NCBI RefSeq assembly: GCF_003013815.1
Contig: NZ_PRLH01000094.1
Span: forward strand, 1 to 61,444
Direction of reading: 5' to 3'
Length of the DNA stretch: 61,444 bases
Origin: Cyanothece sp. BG0011
Lineage (GTDB): Bacteria; Cyanobacteriota; Cyanobacteriia; Cyanobacteriales; Microcystaceae
Positions within the stretch are counted from its first letter, which is position 1, and the number at the start of each line of letters is the position of its first letter. The position numbers were made by a program, and so were the translations under genes. The notes beneath the pieces were generated by a model. That model ran no database searches, was not told where the DNA came from, and saw only the letters and a list, made by a program, of their open reading frames with translations. Below, piece after piece: positions 15,612 to 24,144 of the stretch.

Positions 15612-16058
15612 ATGGCACTTGTACGTTGGGAACCTTTCAGAGAAATTGACTCTCTACAAAAAGAAATGAATCGTTTATTTGATAGTTTCTATCCCAGTGG
15701 TTTAGGTAACGGTGACTTTGATAAATTATCCTTCGTTCCTGCAGCAGAAATGAACGAAACCGAAGAAGCGATCGACGTTAAACTAGAAATTCCGGGGTTA
15801 GAAGCCAAAGATTTAGACATTCAAGTTCAAGCGGACTCTGTTAGCATTAAAGGAGAACGGAAATCAGAAGAAAAAACCGAAGAAAACGGAACAACTCGCA
15901 CTGAATTTCGTTACGGTACATTCCATCGAGTCATTCCTTTACCTAGCCGGGTACAAAATAACAATGTAACGGCAGAGTATAAAGATGGTATCCTTCATCT
16001 AAATCTGCCTAAAGCAGAAGAAGAACGCAACAAAGTCGTAAAAGTTAATATTGGATAA
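15612..16058 (+). CDS. hspA: Small heat-shock protein Hsp20 (HspA/Hsp17)
   Basis: A 148-aa protein. The alpha-crystallin domain (about 42-145) ends with the GILHLNLPKAEE motif; N-terminal ALVRWEPFREIDSLQKEMNRLFD is typical of class A bacterial small HSPs. It is an ATP-independent holdase that also stabilises thylakoid membranes in cyanobacteria. GGAGG lies 9 nt upstream. A possible -10 (TATAGA, about 15535) and a leader stem suggest heat control. A strong terminator follows at 16066-16096. Confidence 0.95.
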   Translation: MALVRWEPFREIDSLQKEMNRLFDSFYPSGLGNGDFDKLSFVPAAEMNETEEAIDVKLEIPGLEAKDLDIQVQADSVSIKGERKSEEKTEENGTTRTEFRYGTFHRVIPLPSRVQNNNVTAEYKDGILHLNLPKAEEERNKVVKVNIG

Positions 16059-16065
16059 ACACAGT

Positions 16066-16096
16066 GGGGTCAACAAAAGTTGACCCCTAATTTTTT
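16066..16096 (+). terminator. Intrinsic terminator after hspA
   Basis: GGGGTCAAC (16066-16074) and GTTGACCCC (16079-16087) form a perfect 9-bp stem with an AAAA loop, followed by TAATTTTTT. It is bidirectional in principle but placed to end hspA. Confidence 0.93.
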
Positions 16097-16143
16097 AGCT
16101 AGACTTATATCTTGCACCTTCGATAATGCCCCTACCCCCCCTG

Positions 16144-16192
16144 CCCCCCTTTTAAAGGGGGGTGTGGGGGGTGTGGGGGGTGTGGGGGGTTG
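16144..16192. repeat. C6/G6 hairpin leading into a perfect (G6-TGT)3-G6 tandem repeat
   Basis: C6 at 16144-16149 faces G6 at 16157-16162. From there G6 recurs at 16166-16171, 16175-16180 and 16184-16189, always separated by TGT. Four equal runs of six G with 3-nt loops are an ideal intramolecular G-quadruplex sequence. It lies between the ends of convergent hspA (+) and the NADH dehydrogenase (-), so neither coding sequence is affected. The 9-bp unit is prone to copy-number change. Confidence 0.85.
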
Positions 16193-16235
16193 GCAATAGT
16201 GTTTTATTATAAAATCTTTGTCTTTCTAATTCTTG

Positions 16236-17657
16236 TCACCCTGCCAAAGAAACAGGCTGTTCAACGGGTTTTTGTTGGGGGGAAGGTTCATGATCACGCC
16301 ATATAACGATTCCAACAGCAATTAAAGCGATCGCAGCCAATAAACCCCCTACCCAAATAATAATGGGATGCTTTTTAGAAGTATTGGTTTTAGTTTGGGG
16401 TACATAGTGGTTATGAAGCATTTCATCGGTTAACCAATTAGTTGTTGCTTTAAAATTATGAACGGGTGTGGGTAAGAGTTCTAAATAGGTAGCATTACGA
16501 ATGACATCCCCTGCTTTTCCTGTGACTTGAATTTTGTTGAATAAATCAGCCACCCCGTTATTAATGCCTAATTTCATCAAGGTTCCACGCATATTGGGAT
16601 CGGCAGATTGCAACTCTTTTCCTTGACTTAACGCCATTAAATTATCCGCAATATCAGCCCCTTGTTGATAAGCAATTTGAGCAACAGGAGGAAACGGGTT
16701 TTTTTCCACGACAGCACAATCACCGGCTGCAAAGACTTCCGGAAATTCCGGCAGTTGTAACGTGGGGGTGACAAAGGGTAAACCATGTTTATCTTTATGA
16801 TCACCGAGAGAGTCTCCCAAGGATTCAATTAAGGGATTAGTGGCTGTTCCGGCTGTCCAAATGGTGGTTTGAGTGGATAATTGTTCAACGTCTGGGTGAT
16901 CTTTTTGTTGATAGTTGAGGTTGTTGATATCGACGGTTGTCACTTTCACCCCTAAACGTAAATCGACAGGAACGCTACGACTTTTTAAGGCATCTAGGGC
17001 AGTTTCTCTGAGATGGGCGTTCACATCCCCCGATAAAATTTCCCTTCCGTGATTAATGAGAACGATTTTTATATCCTGAATATTACCCCCTAATTTGCTG
17101 TACCAACTGGGTAATAAATCAGCTAATGTAGCGGCTATTTCCACCCCGGCTGGACCGGCCCCTACCACTGCGATAGTGAGTAAGCGATCGCGTTCTTGAG
17201 AATTTTCGCTTTGACAAGCTTTTTGTAAACAGTCCCTGAGATGACGTTCTAAGTTAATGGCATCTTTTTGAGTGCGAAAGGGAAACGCATTTTCTTTAGC
17301 CCCTTCGGTGCCAAAATAGCCTTGAATGTTACCCACTCCTAAAACTAAATAGCGGTAATGATAATTTAATCCCGAAGCTAAGGTTATTTTCTGTTGTTGT
17401 AATTCTATGGCGGTGACTGTGTCTTGTACAAAGGTGACATTACTTCCTTCTAGAAGTTCTTTGTAGGATGGGAAAACTTGTTCATCTTGCATCTCCCCTG
17501 TGAGATATTCATATAACAAGGGTTTAAAGACAAAACGTTCTTGAGGATCGATTAAGATGATCGGATGAGGATAATGTCGATGACTTAAATGTAAAGCCGT
17601 AAATAGTCCGACAAAGCCTCCGCCGACAATAATAGTGGGAGTTGTAGAATTATTCAT
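16236..17657 (-). CDS. Type II NAD(P)H dehydrogenase (NDH-2)
   Basis: A 473-aa protein. The N-terminal FAD-binding GGGFVGLFTALHL, a second dinucleotide fold VVGAGPAGVEIAATL (about 165-179), and the GD motif PEVFAAGDCAVV identify a single-subunit, non-proton-pumping NADH:quinone oxidoreductase. The C-terminal helix HPIIIWVGGLLAAIALIAVGI (about 430-452) anchors it in the membrane. Its length is close to NdbA-type enzymes, but I do not assign a paralogue. It is divergent from the terminal-oxidase operon, with candidate operator repeats between. Confidence 0.9.
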   Translation of the reverse strand: MNNSTTPTIIVGGGFVGLFTALHLSHRHYPHPIILIDPQERFVFKPLLYEYLTGEMQDEQVFPSYKELLEGSNVTFVQDTVTAIELQQQKITLASGLNYHYRYLVLGVGNIQGYFGTEGAKENAFPFRTQKDAINLERHLRDCLQKACQSENSQERDRLLTIAVVGAGPAGVEIAATLADLLPSWYSKLGGNIQDIKIVLINHGREILSGDVNAHLRETALDALKSRSVPVDLRLGVKVTTVDINNLNYQQKDHPDVEQLSTQTTIWTAGTATNPLIESLGDSLGDHKDKHGLPFVTPTLQLPEFPEVFAAGDCAVVEKNPFPPVAQIAYQQGADIADNLMALSQGKELQSADPNMRGTLMKLGINNGVADLFNKIQVTGKAGDVIRNATYLELLPTPVHNFKATTNWLTDEMLHNHYVPQTKTNTSKKHPIIIWVGGLLAAIALIAVGIVIWRDHEPSPQQKPVEQPVSLAG

Positions 17658-17758
17658 TGTTTCGATCCTCTTAACAAATCTATGGTTTATTTGATGAAAA
17701 GATTATTAATTTTTTAAGAAAGCTTTTATCTTGATGTTTGCAATGTAAACCATACTTA

Positions 17759-17785
17759 TGTCAAGTTTATGACAAATTTTTGTCA
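17759..17785. promoter_or_regulatory. Three phased TGTCA/TGACA half-sites between ndh-2 and the oxidase operon
   Basis: TGTCA at 17759-17763, TGACA at 17770-17774 and TGTCA at 17781-17785 are spaced exactly 11 bp apart and form overlapping palindromes, including TGACAAATTTTTGTCA at 17770-17785. The phasing of one helical turn and the position between two divergent respiratory genes suggest an operator. The protein is unknown. Confidence 0.45.
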
Positions 17786-17843
17786 ATGAGATGAAACTTG
17801 ATCCCATTGCTACAATAAAACTTGTTGGTTGACCCTATAAGCA

Positions 17844-18338
17844 ATGTTGCTTTTGTTATTGAATAGTCGTAATTTACCTTATCCTGATCCCCTTCATCCG
17901 ATTATTGTTCACTTTGTCATCGCGATGGTTTTTTTCTCTGTTTTTTGCGATATTGCGGGTCATGTTACGGGGAATTTTAACCTATTTGAGGTAAGCTTTT
18001 GGAATTTGTTGGTTGCGTCAGTTTCTAGTTTTCTAGCCATCATTTTTGGTCAATTTGAAGCAGGGTTAGCCCAACCCTATGAAGTGGTTAAACCTGTTTT
18101 AAATTTACATACGGTTATCGGTTGGTCATTGGCTGGTTTGATTGTTATGATCACGGCATGGCGGTTTGTCATTCGCATTCGCCGCGTAAAAAAAATTCCG
18201 ACGGCTTACTTGGGCGTTGCCACAGTGTTAGTGATGTTAGTGGGTTTTCAAGTCTATCTGGGGACTCGTCTGGTGTGGGTTTATGGCCTACACATTGAAC
18301 CGGTGGTACAGGCAGCCAAAGAGGGTATTTTGCAGTGA
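17844..18338 (+). CDS. DUF2231 membrane protein (first copy)
   Basis: A 164-aa protein with about four membrane helices. PLHPIIVHFVIAMVFFS at residues 16-32 is the DUF2231 signature, a His-containing membrane domain common next to respiratory oxidase genes in cyanobacteria. It is the first gene of the alternative oxidase operon. The stop overlaps the start of the second DUF2231 gene by 4 nt. It may help assembly or haem/quinone handling; this is inference from context. Confidence 0.8.
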   Translation: MLLLLLNSRNLPYPDPLHPIIVHFVIAMVFFSVFCDIAGHVTGNFNLFEVSFWNLLVASVSSFLAIIFGQFEAGLAQPYEVVKPVLNLHTVIGWSLAGLIVMITAWRFVIRIRRVKKIPTAYLGVATVLVMLVGFQVYLGTRLVWVYGLHIEPVVQAAKEGILQ

Positions 18339-18946
18339 ATGAAGGGTTAATTAAACAATTAGGTTTAGATTTGGGTGCAAATGGTTTACCTTATCAGTTT
18401 CCTTGGCATCCTATCTTAGTTCACTTTACTTTAGGGTTATTTATTATTGCTATTCTGTTTGATTGGGCAGGAACGTTGTTTTATTTGACTAAACCTATCC
18501 TAAAATTTCTGGGGTTGCGAGCAAGACGGGCAAGTTTTTATGATTTAGGTTGGTATAACTTAGTAGCAGCCACTTTTATCACCTTTTTCACTGTAACTGC
18601 CGGCTTTTTTGAAATAATGTTAGCTCAACCTTCTTTAAATAAACAAAGTAGTTGGGGTTTAGGGGCAGGTTCAACCATGATTTTACATGGCGTGGGTGGG
18701 GTTTTATTGTTAAGTGCGATCGCAATTTTAACGGTGTGGCGAGGTTATCAACGGTATCGTTGGCGCAAAACAAAAATTCGACAGGTGCAATGGAGTTATC
18801 TGGGCATCGGTTTTTTAATGTTAATTATCCTATTTGTTCACGGAACATTAGGGGCGCAAATGGGAGACGAGTTTGCCATTCATAACACAGCAGCCGGTTT
18901 ATTACAAAAAGGACAAAACCCTAATCAGGTTCTCCGAGGATTATAA
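18335..18946 (+). CDS. DUF2231 membrane protein (second copy)
   Basis: A 203-aa protein, a diverged tandem paralogue of the preceding gene: FPWHPILVHFTLGLFIIAI matches its His-containing signature, and both end in a VxLGTxxG/GTLGAQ-type helix. It has four or five predicted membrane helices. It is translationally coupled to both neighbours (4-nt overlap upstream, 3-nt gap to subunit II). GTG-like alternatives exist, but ATG at the overlap is favoured. Confidence 0.8.
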   Translation: MNEGLIKQLGLDLGANGLPYQFPWHPILVHFTLGLFIIAILFDWAGTLFYLTKPILKFLGLRARRASFYDLGWYNLVAATFITFFTVTAGFFEIMLAQPSLNKQSSWGLGAGSTMILHGVGGVLLLSAIAILTVWRGYQRYRWRKTKIRQVQWSYLGIGFLMLIILFVHGTLGAQMGDEFAIHNTAAGLLQKGQNPNQVLRGL

Positions 18947-18949
18947 CGA

Positions 18950-19846
18950 ATGACTCAACTGTTAGAAAAAATTGCCTTATTTATTAGTGTTGCCGTTGCT
19001 ATTATTATTAGTTTTGGGGTAGGACAACAAGCTTATCATTGGATGCCCACAGCAGCCACAGCAGAAGCAAAGCACGTTGATAATTTATTCAGCTTTTTGG
19101 TGTCTTTAGGAACGTTTGTTTTTTTAGGGGTAGTTGGGATGATTGTTTTTTCTATTATTACCTGTCGGGCTGCAGAGAATGACTACACCGAAGGACACCC
19201 CTCTAGAGGCAATGCTAAACTAGAATTTATCTGGACAGCTACCCCCACTCTTTTAGTCCTATGGATTGGTTGGCAAAGCTTGAATATTTATCAAGAGTTA
19301 GATATTGAGGGACTAAATACAATTATCGATTTGAAGGGTTCTAATGGTTTAGAAAACCCTACAACATTAGTTGCTCAAACTAACCCTAATCCTGTCGAAG
19401 AAATTGAAGTCATTGCTAAACAATGGGAGTGGACATTTCATTATCCTCAGTCTAATCTAACCACTTCTGAATTGCATTTACCCCAAAATCAACCAGTGCG
19501 ATTAATATTAGAATCAGAAGATGTAATTCATGGTTTCTATGTTCCAGAATTTCGCTTTAAACAGGATATTATTCCTAATCATCCCCTCGATTTTACCTTT
19601 ACACCGCAAAAACAAGGCAAATATAAGTTACATGATTCTCAATTTAGTGGGACTTATTTTGCCCTAATGGAAGCAGATGTTTATATCGATCCTCCTGATG
19701 TTTATCACCAGTGGTTACAGTCAGATCAACATAATATTTTAACCTCTAATTTAGCTGCCAATGAACACGCCCATCAACCTAAACAATTAATTAAAAGTCA
19801 TTGGCCAACCGTAGAACCTGCAACGTCTTTCGTAGCTCAACAATAA
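18950..19846 (+). CDS. ctaC2: Alternative terminal oxidase subunit II lacking CuA ligands
   Basis: A 298-aa protein with two N-terminal membrane helices (about 9-25 and 50-72) and a cupredoxin domain. Canonical subunit II binds CuA through CxxxCxxxHxxM. Here the matching segment D229-S-Q-F-S233-G-T-Y-F237-A-L-M240 has lost both Cys and the His, although His194 and Met240 remain. Loss of CuA typifies the ARTO class, thought to take electrons from quinol rather than cytochrome c. It is third in the operon, followed by subunit I. Confidence 0.88.
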   Translation: MTQLLEKIALFISVAVAIIISFGVGQQAYHWMPTAATAEAKHVDNLFSFLVSLGTFVFLGVVGMIVFSIITCRAAENDYTEGHPSRGNAKLEFIWTATPTLLVLWIGWQSLNIYQELDIEGLNTIIDLKGSNGLENPTTLVAQTNPNPVEEIEVIAKQWEWTFHYPQSNLTTSELHLPQNQPVRLILESEDVIHGFYVPEFRFKQDIIPNHPLDFTFTPQKQGKYKLHDSQFSGTYFALMEADVYIDPPDVYHQWLQSDQHNILTSNLAANEHAHQPKQLIKSHWPTVEPATSFVAQQ

Positions 19847-19969
19847 TTTGACAAGGCAAGTTTATGTCTTCTTAATAGTGGGTTACGGTGGAAACTAAAG
19901 AATACATAAAAAATCAAGAAGATTATCATTTAATCCACCCTACAAAATTTTTAACGAAGCATCAAAATC

Positions 19970-21353
19970 ATGTCACATTCGACAACCAATAACCTTAAAA
20001 ACTCTCAAGTTAAAACAGAAGTATGGAAACGTTATTTTACTTTTAATACCGATCATAAAGTAATTGGCATTCAATATCTAGTCACAACCTTTATTTTTTT
20101 CCTCATTGCTGGCATTATGTCCATGATGATACGTGGTGAATTAATTACCCCTGCCTCGGATTTAGTGGATCGTTCTCTATATAATGGCTTATTTACCCTC
20201 CATGGGACAGTGATGATCTTTTTATGGATTATTCCTTCATTAGTAGGATTAGCTAATTATCTCATTCCTCTGATGATCGGGGCGAAAGATATGGCGTTTC
20301 CTAAACTGAATGCGATCGCTTTTTGGTTAATTCCAGTGGGAGGAACTTTATTATTATCTAGCTTTTTATTACCCAGTGGTACAGCCCAAGCTGGTTGGTG
20401 GTCTTATCCCCCCGTTAGTATCCAAAATCCGACGGGTTATCCCATTAATGGGGAAACCATTTGGTTATTAAGCATTATTTTCTTGGGTGTCTATTTTTTC
20501 AGAGGTGATACCAGCTTTTACTCGTAATCCTTTGTTTGGTTATAAATCGGTTGCTGTTGCTTCTTTTGGTATTTCTATCGTCAGTGTCTCCGTTTGGGTT
20601 TACCATATGTTTGCCAGTGGTACTCCTAGTTGGATGCGTATTTTCTTTATGTTTTCGACTATGTTAGTGGCTATTCCTACAGGGGTTAAGGTCTTTTCTT
20701 GGACAGCAACGGTATGGAAAAGCAAACTACATTTAGATACCCCGATGTTGTTTGCTCTCGGTGGGGTGGTAATGTTTATTTTGGGTGGCATTACTGGGGT
20801 GATGTTAGGGGCGATCGCTTTTGATCTTCACGTCAATAATACTTATTTTGTGGTGGGACATTTTCACTATATTGTCTACAACACCATTACCATGGCTTTA
20901 TTTGCAGGAATTTATTTCTGGTTTCCGAAAATAACAGGGCGAATGTATCATGAAGGTTGGGGTAAACTTCATTTTTGGTTGACATTTTTAGGGGCAAATT
21001 TAACTTTTTTTCCCATGTTACCGTTGGGGATAGAAGGGATGATCCGTCGCGTTTCTTCTTATGATCCCCAATATGCAAACTGGAATATTTTAGCTAGTTT
21101 AGGGGCATTTTTGTTAGGAATGGCGACGTTACCTTTTATCGCGAATATGGTTGCTTCTTGTTTTGTTGGTATGAAAGCACCCAATAATCCTTGGCACGCT
21201 ACCGGTTTGGAATGGTCAATTTCTTCACCCCCGCCCCCAGAAAATTTTGAAACGATTCCAACTGTTAATCTTGCACCTTATAGTTATGGTTTACCTCAAT
21301 ATTCTACAGTGGATACAACGGATGAAGAAGCCATTAAACAACATGGTAATTAA
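19970..21353 (+). pseudogene. ctaD2: Alternative oxidase subunit I with internal deletion and frameshift
   Basis: Residues 1-174 from ATG 19970 run normally (haem ligand His78 in TLHGTVMIFLW) to IIFLGV, then hit a stop at 20525. A second frame from about 20490 resumes with FSEVIPAFTRNPLFGYK and runs to 21353, keeping FVVGHFHYIVYNT. About 100 residues that normally lie between (helix V to helix VI with the HPxxY CuB ligand and cross-linked Tyr) are missing, and the frame is shifted at the junction. The usual HH CuB pair further on reads YH (VWVYHMF). The product cannot be a working oxidase. Confidence 0.85.
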
Positions 21354-21355
21354 TT

Positions 21356-21955
21356 ATGGCAAGTTTTATTGATGAAATCTTGGGGACACCATTAAAAGAT
21401 AGTAGGGAACGAAAAAAAGGTAACGTTTTATTCGGGGTTACTGTCTTTTTGCTGTCGGAAAGTATTATTTTTGTCAGTTTTTTCTTAACTTATATTATTC
21501 TCCGTTTGTCTACTTATCCCTGGTTGCCTCCTGGAGTTTCAGGACCAGAATTATCGTTAGCAGTATGGATTAATACGATTATTTTATTATCTAGTAGTCT
21601 TATTATTTATTTAGCTGAACAGGCTTTAAAAAAGAAAAAATTAATAGAGTTTCGCTTACTTTGGTTAACTACTTCAGTGATGGGAACCTATTTTTTAGTT
21701 GGGACATTTAAAGAGTGGCAAGGCTTAGATTTTGGCTTATCCACTGGGTTAGTGGGGTCAACCTTTTATTTATTGACTGGTTTTCATGGGTTGCACGTTT
21801 TGGCTGGAATTTTTTTACAGATGTTAATGCTAGTTCGTTCTTTTATTCCTGGTAATTATAATCGAGGTCATTATGGTGTGACTTCGGTATCTTTATTTTG
21901 GCATTTTGTAGACGGAATTTGGGTCATTTTATTCTCTCTTCTTTATCTTTGGTAA
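21356..21955 (+). CDS. ctaE2: Alternative terminal oxidase subunit III
   Basis: A 199-aa protein with five predicted membrane helices and the subunit III pattern LLTGFHGLHVLAG ... SVSLFWHFVDGIWVILF. It lies 2 nt after the end of the broken subunit I gene. The frame is intact even though the catalytic subunit is not, which suggests the lesion is recent. No gene for subunit IV is seen. Confidence 0.9.
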   Translation: MASFIDEILGTPLKDSRERKKGNVLFGVTVFLLSESIIFVSFFLTYIILRLSTYPWLPPGVSGPELSLAVWINTIILLSSSLIIYLAEQALKKKKLIEFRLLWLTTSVMGTYFLVGTFKEWQGLDFGLSTGLVGSTFYLLTGFHGLHVLAGIFLQMLMLVRSFIPGNYNRGHYGVTSVSLFWHFVDGIWVILFSLLYLW

Positions 21956-22177
21956 GGAACTGGATAATCTATTTAACTCATATCTTGCACCCGCACAATA
22001 AAACTCAATGGGTTAAAAAAGTTAATCAATTTGGAGGGACTAAGAACTCACGGGGTAAGAACAAGGTTAAAGTTTAGACGGGGTCTAGGGTGCAGGGTAT
22101 AGGATGTAGGCAAATATTATGACGCTGCTTCATGAAACCTAGACAAACCTGGACAGGCTTGTTGTTCAATTCCTGCT

Positions 22178-23359
22178 TCAACCAAGGGAGACGGCTCCTT
22201 CTTGTCCACAGGCGTTCACCGATAAGCCATCGGCATTCTTGATCCAACCTTCGATATTTTTTGAGGCGTTGAGATCCCTGTCCATAACTTGGCCACAATT
22301 TTGACAATAATAAACTCTTTCAAATAAGGGCATATCTTGTATATTTCCGCAGACTGAACAAGTTTTTGAACTGGGGAACCACCTATCTACTATGGTTAAC
22401 AAAAAGCCAAAACATTCTTGTTTATAACTCAACAATTCTCGAAAACGATACAATCCTAAATTAGATAAGGCATTGGATAATTTGTGGTTAGCCATCATCC
22501 CTTTTATGTTTAAATCTTCTATGAGAATATGTTGATAAGTTTTGGCCAATAATGTGGTGGTTTTTTGCAGAAAATCTTCTCGAATGTTGGTTATTCTTTT
22601 ATGCTTTTTTCTTAGTTTCTGGTAATATTTAACCGCATTTTTAGATGCAGAGATTCCAGAACGACGGTTGCTGTGTACCTTATTTCTGTTTCTCCATTGT
22701 ATCTTTCCTAGCTTGGTTTTCGCTTTTTTGATGGAAGATGGAGCCTCCAAGGTGTTTCCGTCACTAAGAGTGGCAAAAGTTTTTATTCCTAAGTCAATTC
22801 CTACTTTTTTATGGCAGTGTTTCATCTCAGGTCTTTTACAAGCTGAAACGGCAAAACTTATATACCATTTCCCTGCAGACCTCGATATAGTAAAGGTTTG
22901 AGAAACACAGTTATAAGGGATAGCCTCTTTTAATCTGAATGTTCCCAAAGTAGGAATTTTTATCTTTTTTCCCTCCTTGACTAATACCTTACCGTTAGAA
23001 CTATCTACTGTAAAACTACAGTGATCTTTCTTCTTTTTAAAACGAGGTAAGTCTGCTTTTATTTTAGGCTCTCTCCAACGGGAAAATGCTTTTTTCAAGT
23101 CCCTAAAAGCATTCTGATAAATGCGAGATGAATATTTATTTGTCCATAAATATTCTGTTTGCTTTTTAGTAATGTTTGTAAAGACTTTCTTGATAGCATC
23201 TAACCGTTTTGAGTCACTGCCAGAAATTTCGGGAATATCCCAGGTGGATTTGAGTAAAGATAAGCCATGATTGTATACAAAGCGAGAAAAGCCAGCACAG
23301 CCAGCAAAAAAGCTCTTTTCTTTGTTATTCAGCTTTAATTCTCTCTTAATTGCGTACAT
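22178..23359 (-). CDS. tnpB: TnpB RNA-guided nuclease (IS607/IS605 type)
   Basis: A 393-aa protein. RuvC residues are present: Asp in VGIDLGIKTFATL, Glu in ILIEDLNIKGM and Asp in MDRDLNASKNI. The zinc finger CSVCG...CQNCG lies between the last two. All catalytic positions look intact and length is normal. TnpB proteins are omega-RNA-guided DNA endonucleases related to Cas12 that help the transposon persist. The guide RNA normally overlaps the 3' end of tnpB (minus strand, about 22075-22250). With tnpA gone, this copy cannot move by itself. Confidence 0.9.
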   Translation of the reverse strand: MYAIKRELKLNNKEKSFFAGCAGFSRFVYNHGLSLLKSTWDIPEISGSDSKRLDAIKKVFTNITKKQTEYLWTNKYSSRIYQNAFRDLKKAFSRWREPKIKADLPRFKKKKDHCSFTVDSSNGKVLVKEGKKIKIPTLGTFRLKEAIPYNCVSQTFTISRSAGKWYISFAVSACKRPEMKHCHKKVGIDLGIKTFATLSDGNTLEAPSSIKKAKTKLGKIQWRNRNKVHSNRRSGISASKNAVKYYQKLRKKHKRITNIREDFLQKTTTLLAKTYQHILIEDLNIKGMMANHKLSNALSNLGLYRFRELLSYKQECFGFLLTIVDRWFPSSKTCSVCGNIQDMPLFERVYYCQNCGQVMDRDLNASKNIEGWIKNADGLSVNACGQEGAVSLG

Positions 23360-23361
23360 GA

Positions 23362-23430
23362 TTAGCTCTTTTGTAATGTTTTGACACTAACTCCTGCTAA
23401 ATCGGCAAATTCACTTGGTCTATAGTGCAT
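23362..23430 (-). pseudogene. Remnant of IS607 tnpA (serine recombinase)
   Basis: A 22-codon frame, MHYRPSEFADLAGVSVKTLQ then KS and stop, matches the first part of the MerR-like DNA-binding domain of IS607 TnpA. The remainder, including the serine recombinase domain of about 170 residues, is missing; the stop lies just before the tnpB start codon. It is an internal deletion rather than a frameshift. Confidence 0.75.
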
Positions 23431-23495
23431 CCTAGACATTCTGTATAGGTATGTCGAGTATTGTACAGGTTTTTGTCTTCTAGAAAAAGCTCTTA

Positions 23496-23564
23496 TTGAA
23501 CAAAATTGCGACACATTCCCCCACTTCGGAAAACAAGTGGTGGTTAAAGAGCAATTTTGTTCAA
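23496..23564. repeat. Perfect 14-bp inverted repeat with inner hairpin
   Basis: TTGAACAAAATTGC (23496-23509) is the exact reverse complement of GCAATTTTGTTCAA (23551-23564). Inside the 41-nt loop CCACTT (23521-23526) pairs with AAGTGG (23535-23540). It lies upstream of the tnpA remnant and is probably a subterminal structure of the element or its transcript leader. Confidence 0.7.
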
Positions 23565-23694
23565 ACCATACCAACCTTTAAATAAGGGTTATAGCTTCTA
23601 TCGAGTCAACAAACTTTCTTTCTCCTCTAGAATTGGGACAACCTTCTCCAGTACCATAGGATAGTTATCATTCATCTCAAAGAGGAGAACCTTC

Positions 23695-23811
23695 ATGATT
23701 GAACCTTTACTCTTAGGCATTGTTTTAGGTCTGATTCCCATTACATTAGCTGGTTTATTCGTTGCTGCGTATTTACAATATAAGCGCGGAAACCAACTGA
23801 ACTTAGATTAA
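23695..23811 (+). CDS. petG: Cytochrome b6-f complex subunit PetG
   Basis: A 38-aa protein from ATG 23695, preceded by AGAGGAG at good spacing. One membrane helix ([22 protein letters not shown]) is followed by QYKRGNQ, the PetG signature. It is a small, essential subunit at the periphery of the cytochrome b6-f complex in the thylakoid. The gene survives intact just beyond the IS607-derived element, whose edge lies about 120 bp upstream, so the promoter may be affected. Confidence 0.93.
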   Translation: MIEPLLLGIVLGLIPITLAGLFVAAYLQYKRGNQLNLD

Positions 23812-24144
23812 TTGTGTAACGAGTCGGATATTCATGGCAGCAGACAGCTTACTCAGCAGATAGCTCGATTTCTTGATAACACAATCGGTAATCTCTCACC
23901 ATTAAGATTGGTTGAGTAACCTTAAAAACACCCCATTCTTGAAGGATGGGGTTTTGTGCAACCATTAATGGCCAGGGGAAATTAACCCATGAATAACCTT
24001 AAATTTATTAGATCAAAGTCAGGATAACTTCAAGGATCTAGCTTAAAATGATCTAAAAGATAGTGCTATACTAACAAGACTATTTAATGATAATTTATTA
24101 AACAATTATCTCTGCATTAGCTCTACTTTTTCCATCCTCAAAAC
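23812..24144. other. Gene-free stretch between petG and guaA
   Basis: This 333-bp stretch contains a hairpin at 23931-23951 (CCCCAT...ATGGGG) with a TTTT tail. It also has an A+T-rich region at about 24060-24120 that probably carries the guaA promoter (TGCTATACT near 24063). No further ORF or RNA gene is seen. Confidence 0.5.
23929..23955 (+). terminator. Terminator-like hairpin downstream of petG
   Basis: CCCCATTCTT (23931-23940) folds with GAAGGATGGGG (23941-23951), followed by TTTT. It lies about 120 nt after petG. The same shape occurs at ends of cyanobacterial IS200/IS605-type elements, so it may be an IS scar. Confidence 0.6.

Larger units (their letters stand above)
22075..23572 (-). 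mobile_element. IS607-type element with truncated tnpA
   Basis: The element is read on the minus strand: a 69-bp start of tnpA, an intact tnpB and a downstream stretch. Ends are not exactly defined because IS607 elements lack inverted termini. A perfect 14-bp inverted repeat (23496-23509/23551-23564) marks the tnpA-proximal side. The region 22075-22200 on the minus strand overlaps the tnpB end and continues past it, where a guide (omega) RNA would be expected. It separates the oxidase cluster from petG. Confidence 0.6.

Noticed and set aside
16144-16192. Tandem G-rich units as a CRISPR array
   Set aside because: Units are 9 bp with no unique spacers and no cas genes nearby; it is a simple repeat.
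22074-22307. 77-aa minus-strand frame across the tnpB end
   Set aside because: An alternative frame of tnpB; the region is better explained by the tnpB 3' end and a possible guide RNA.
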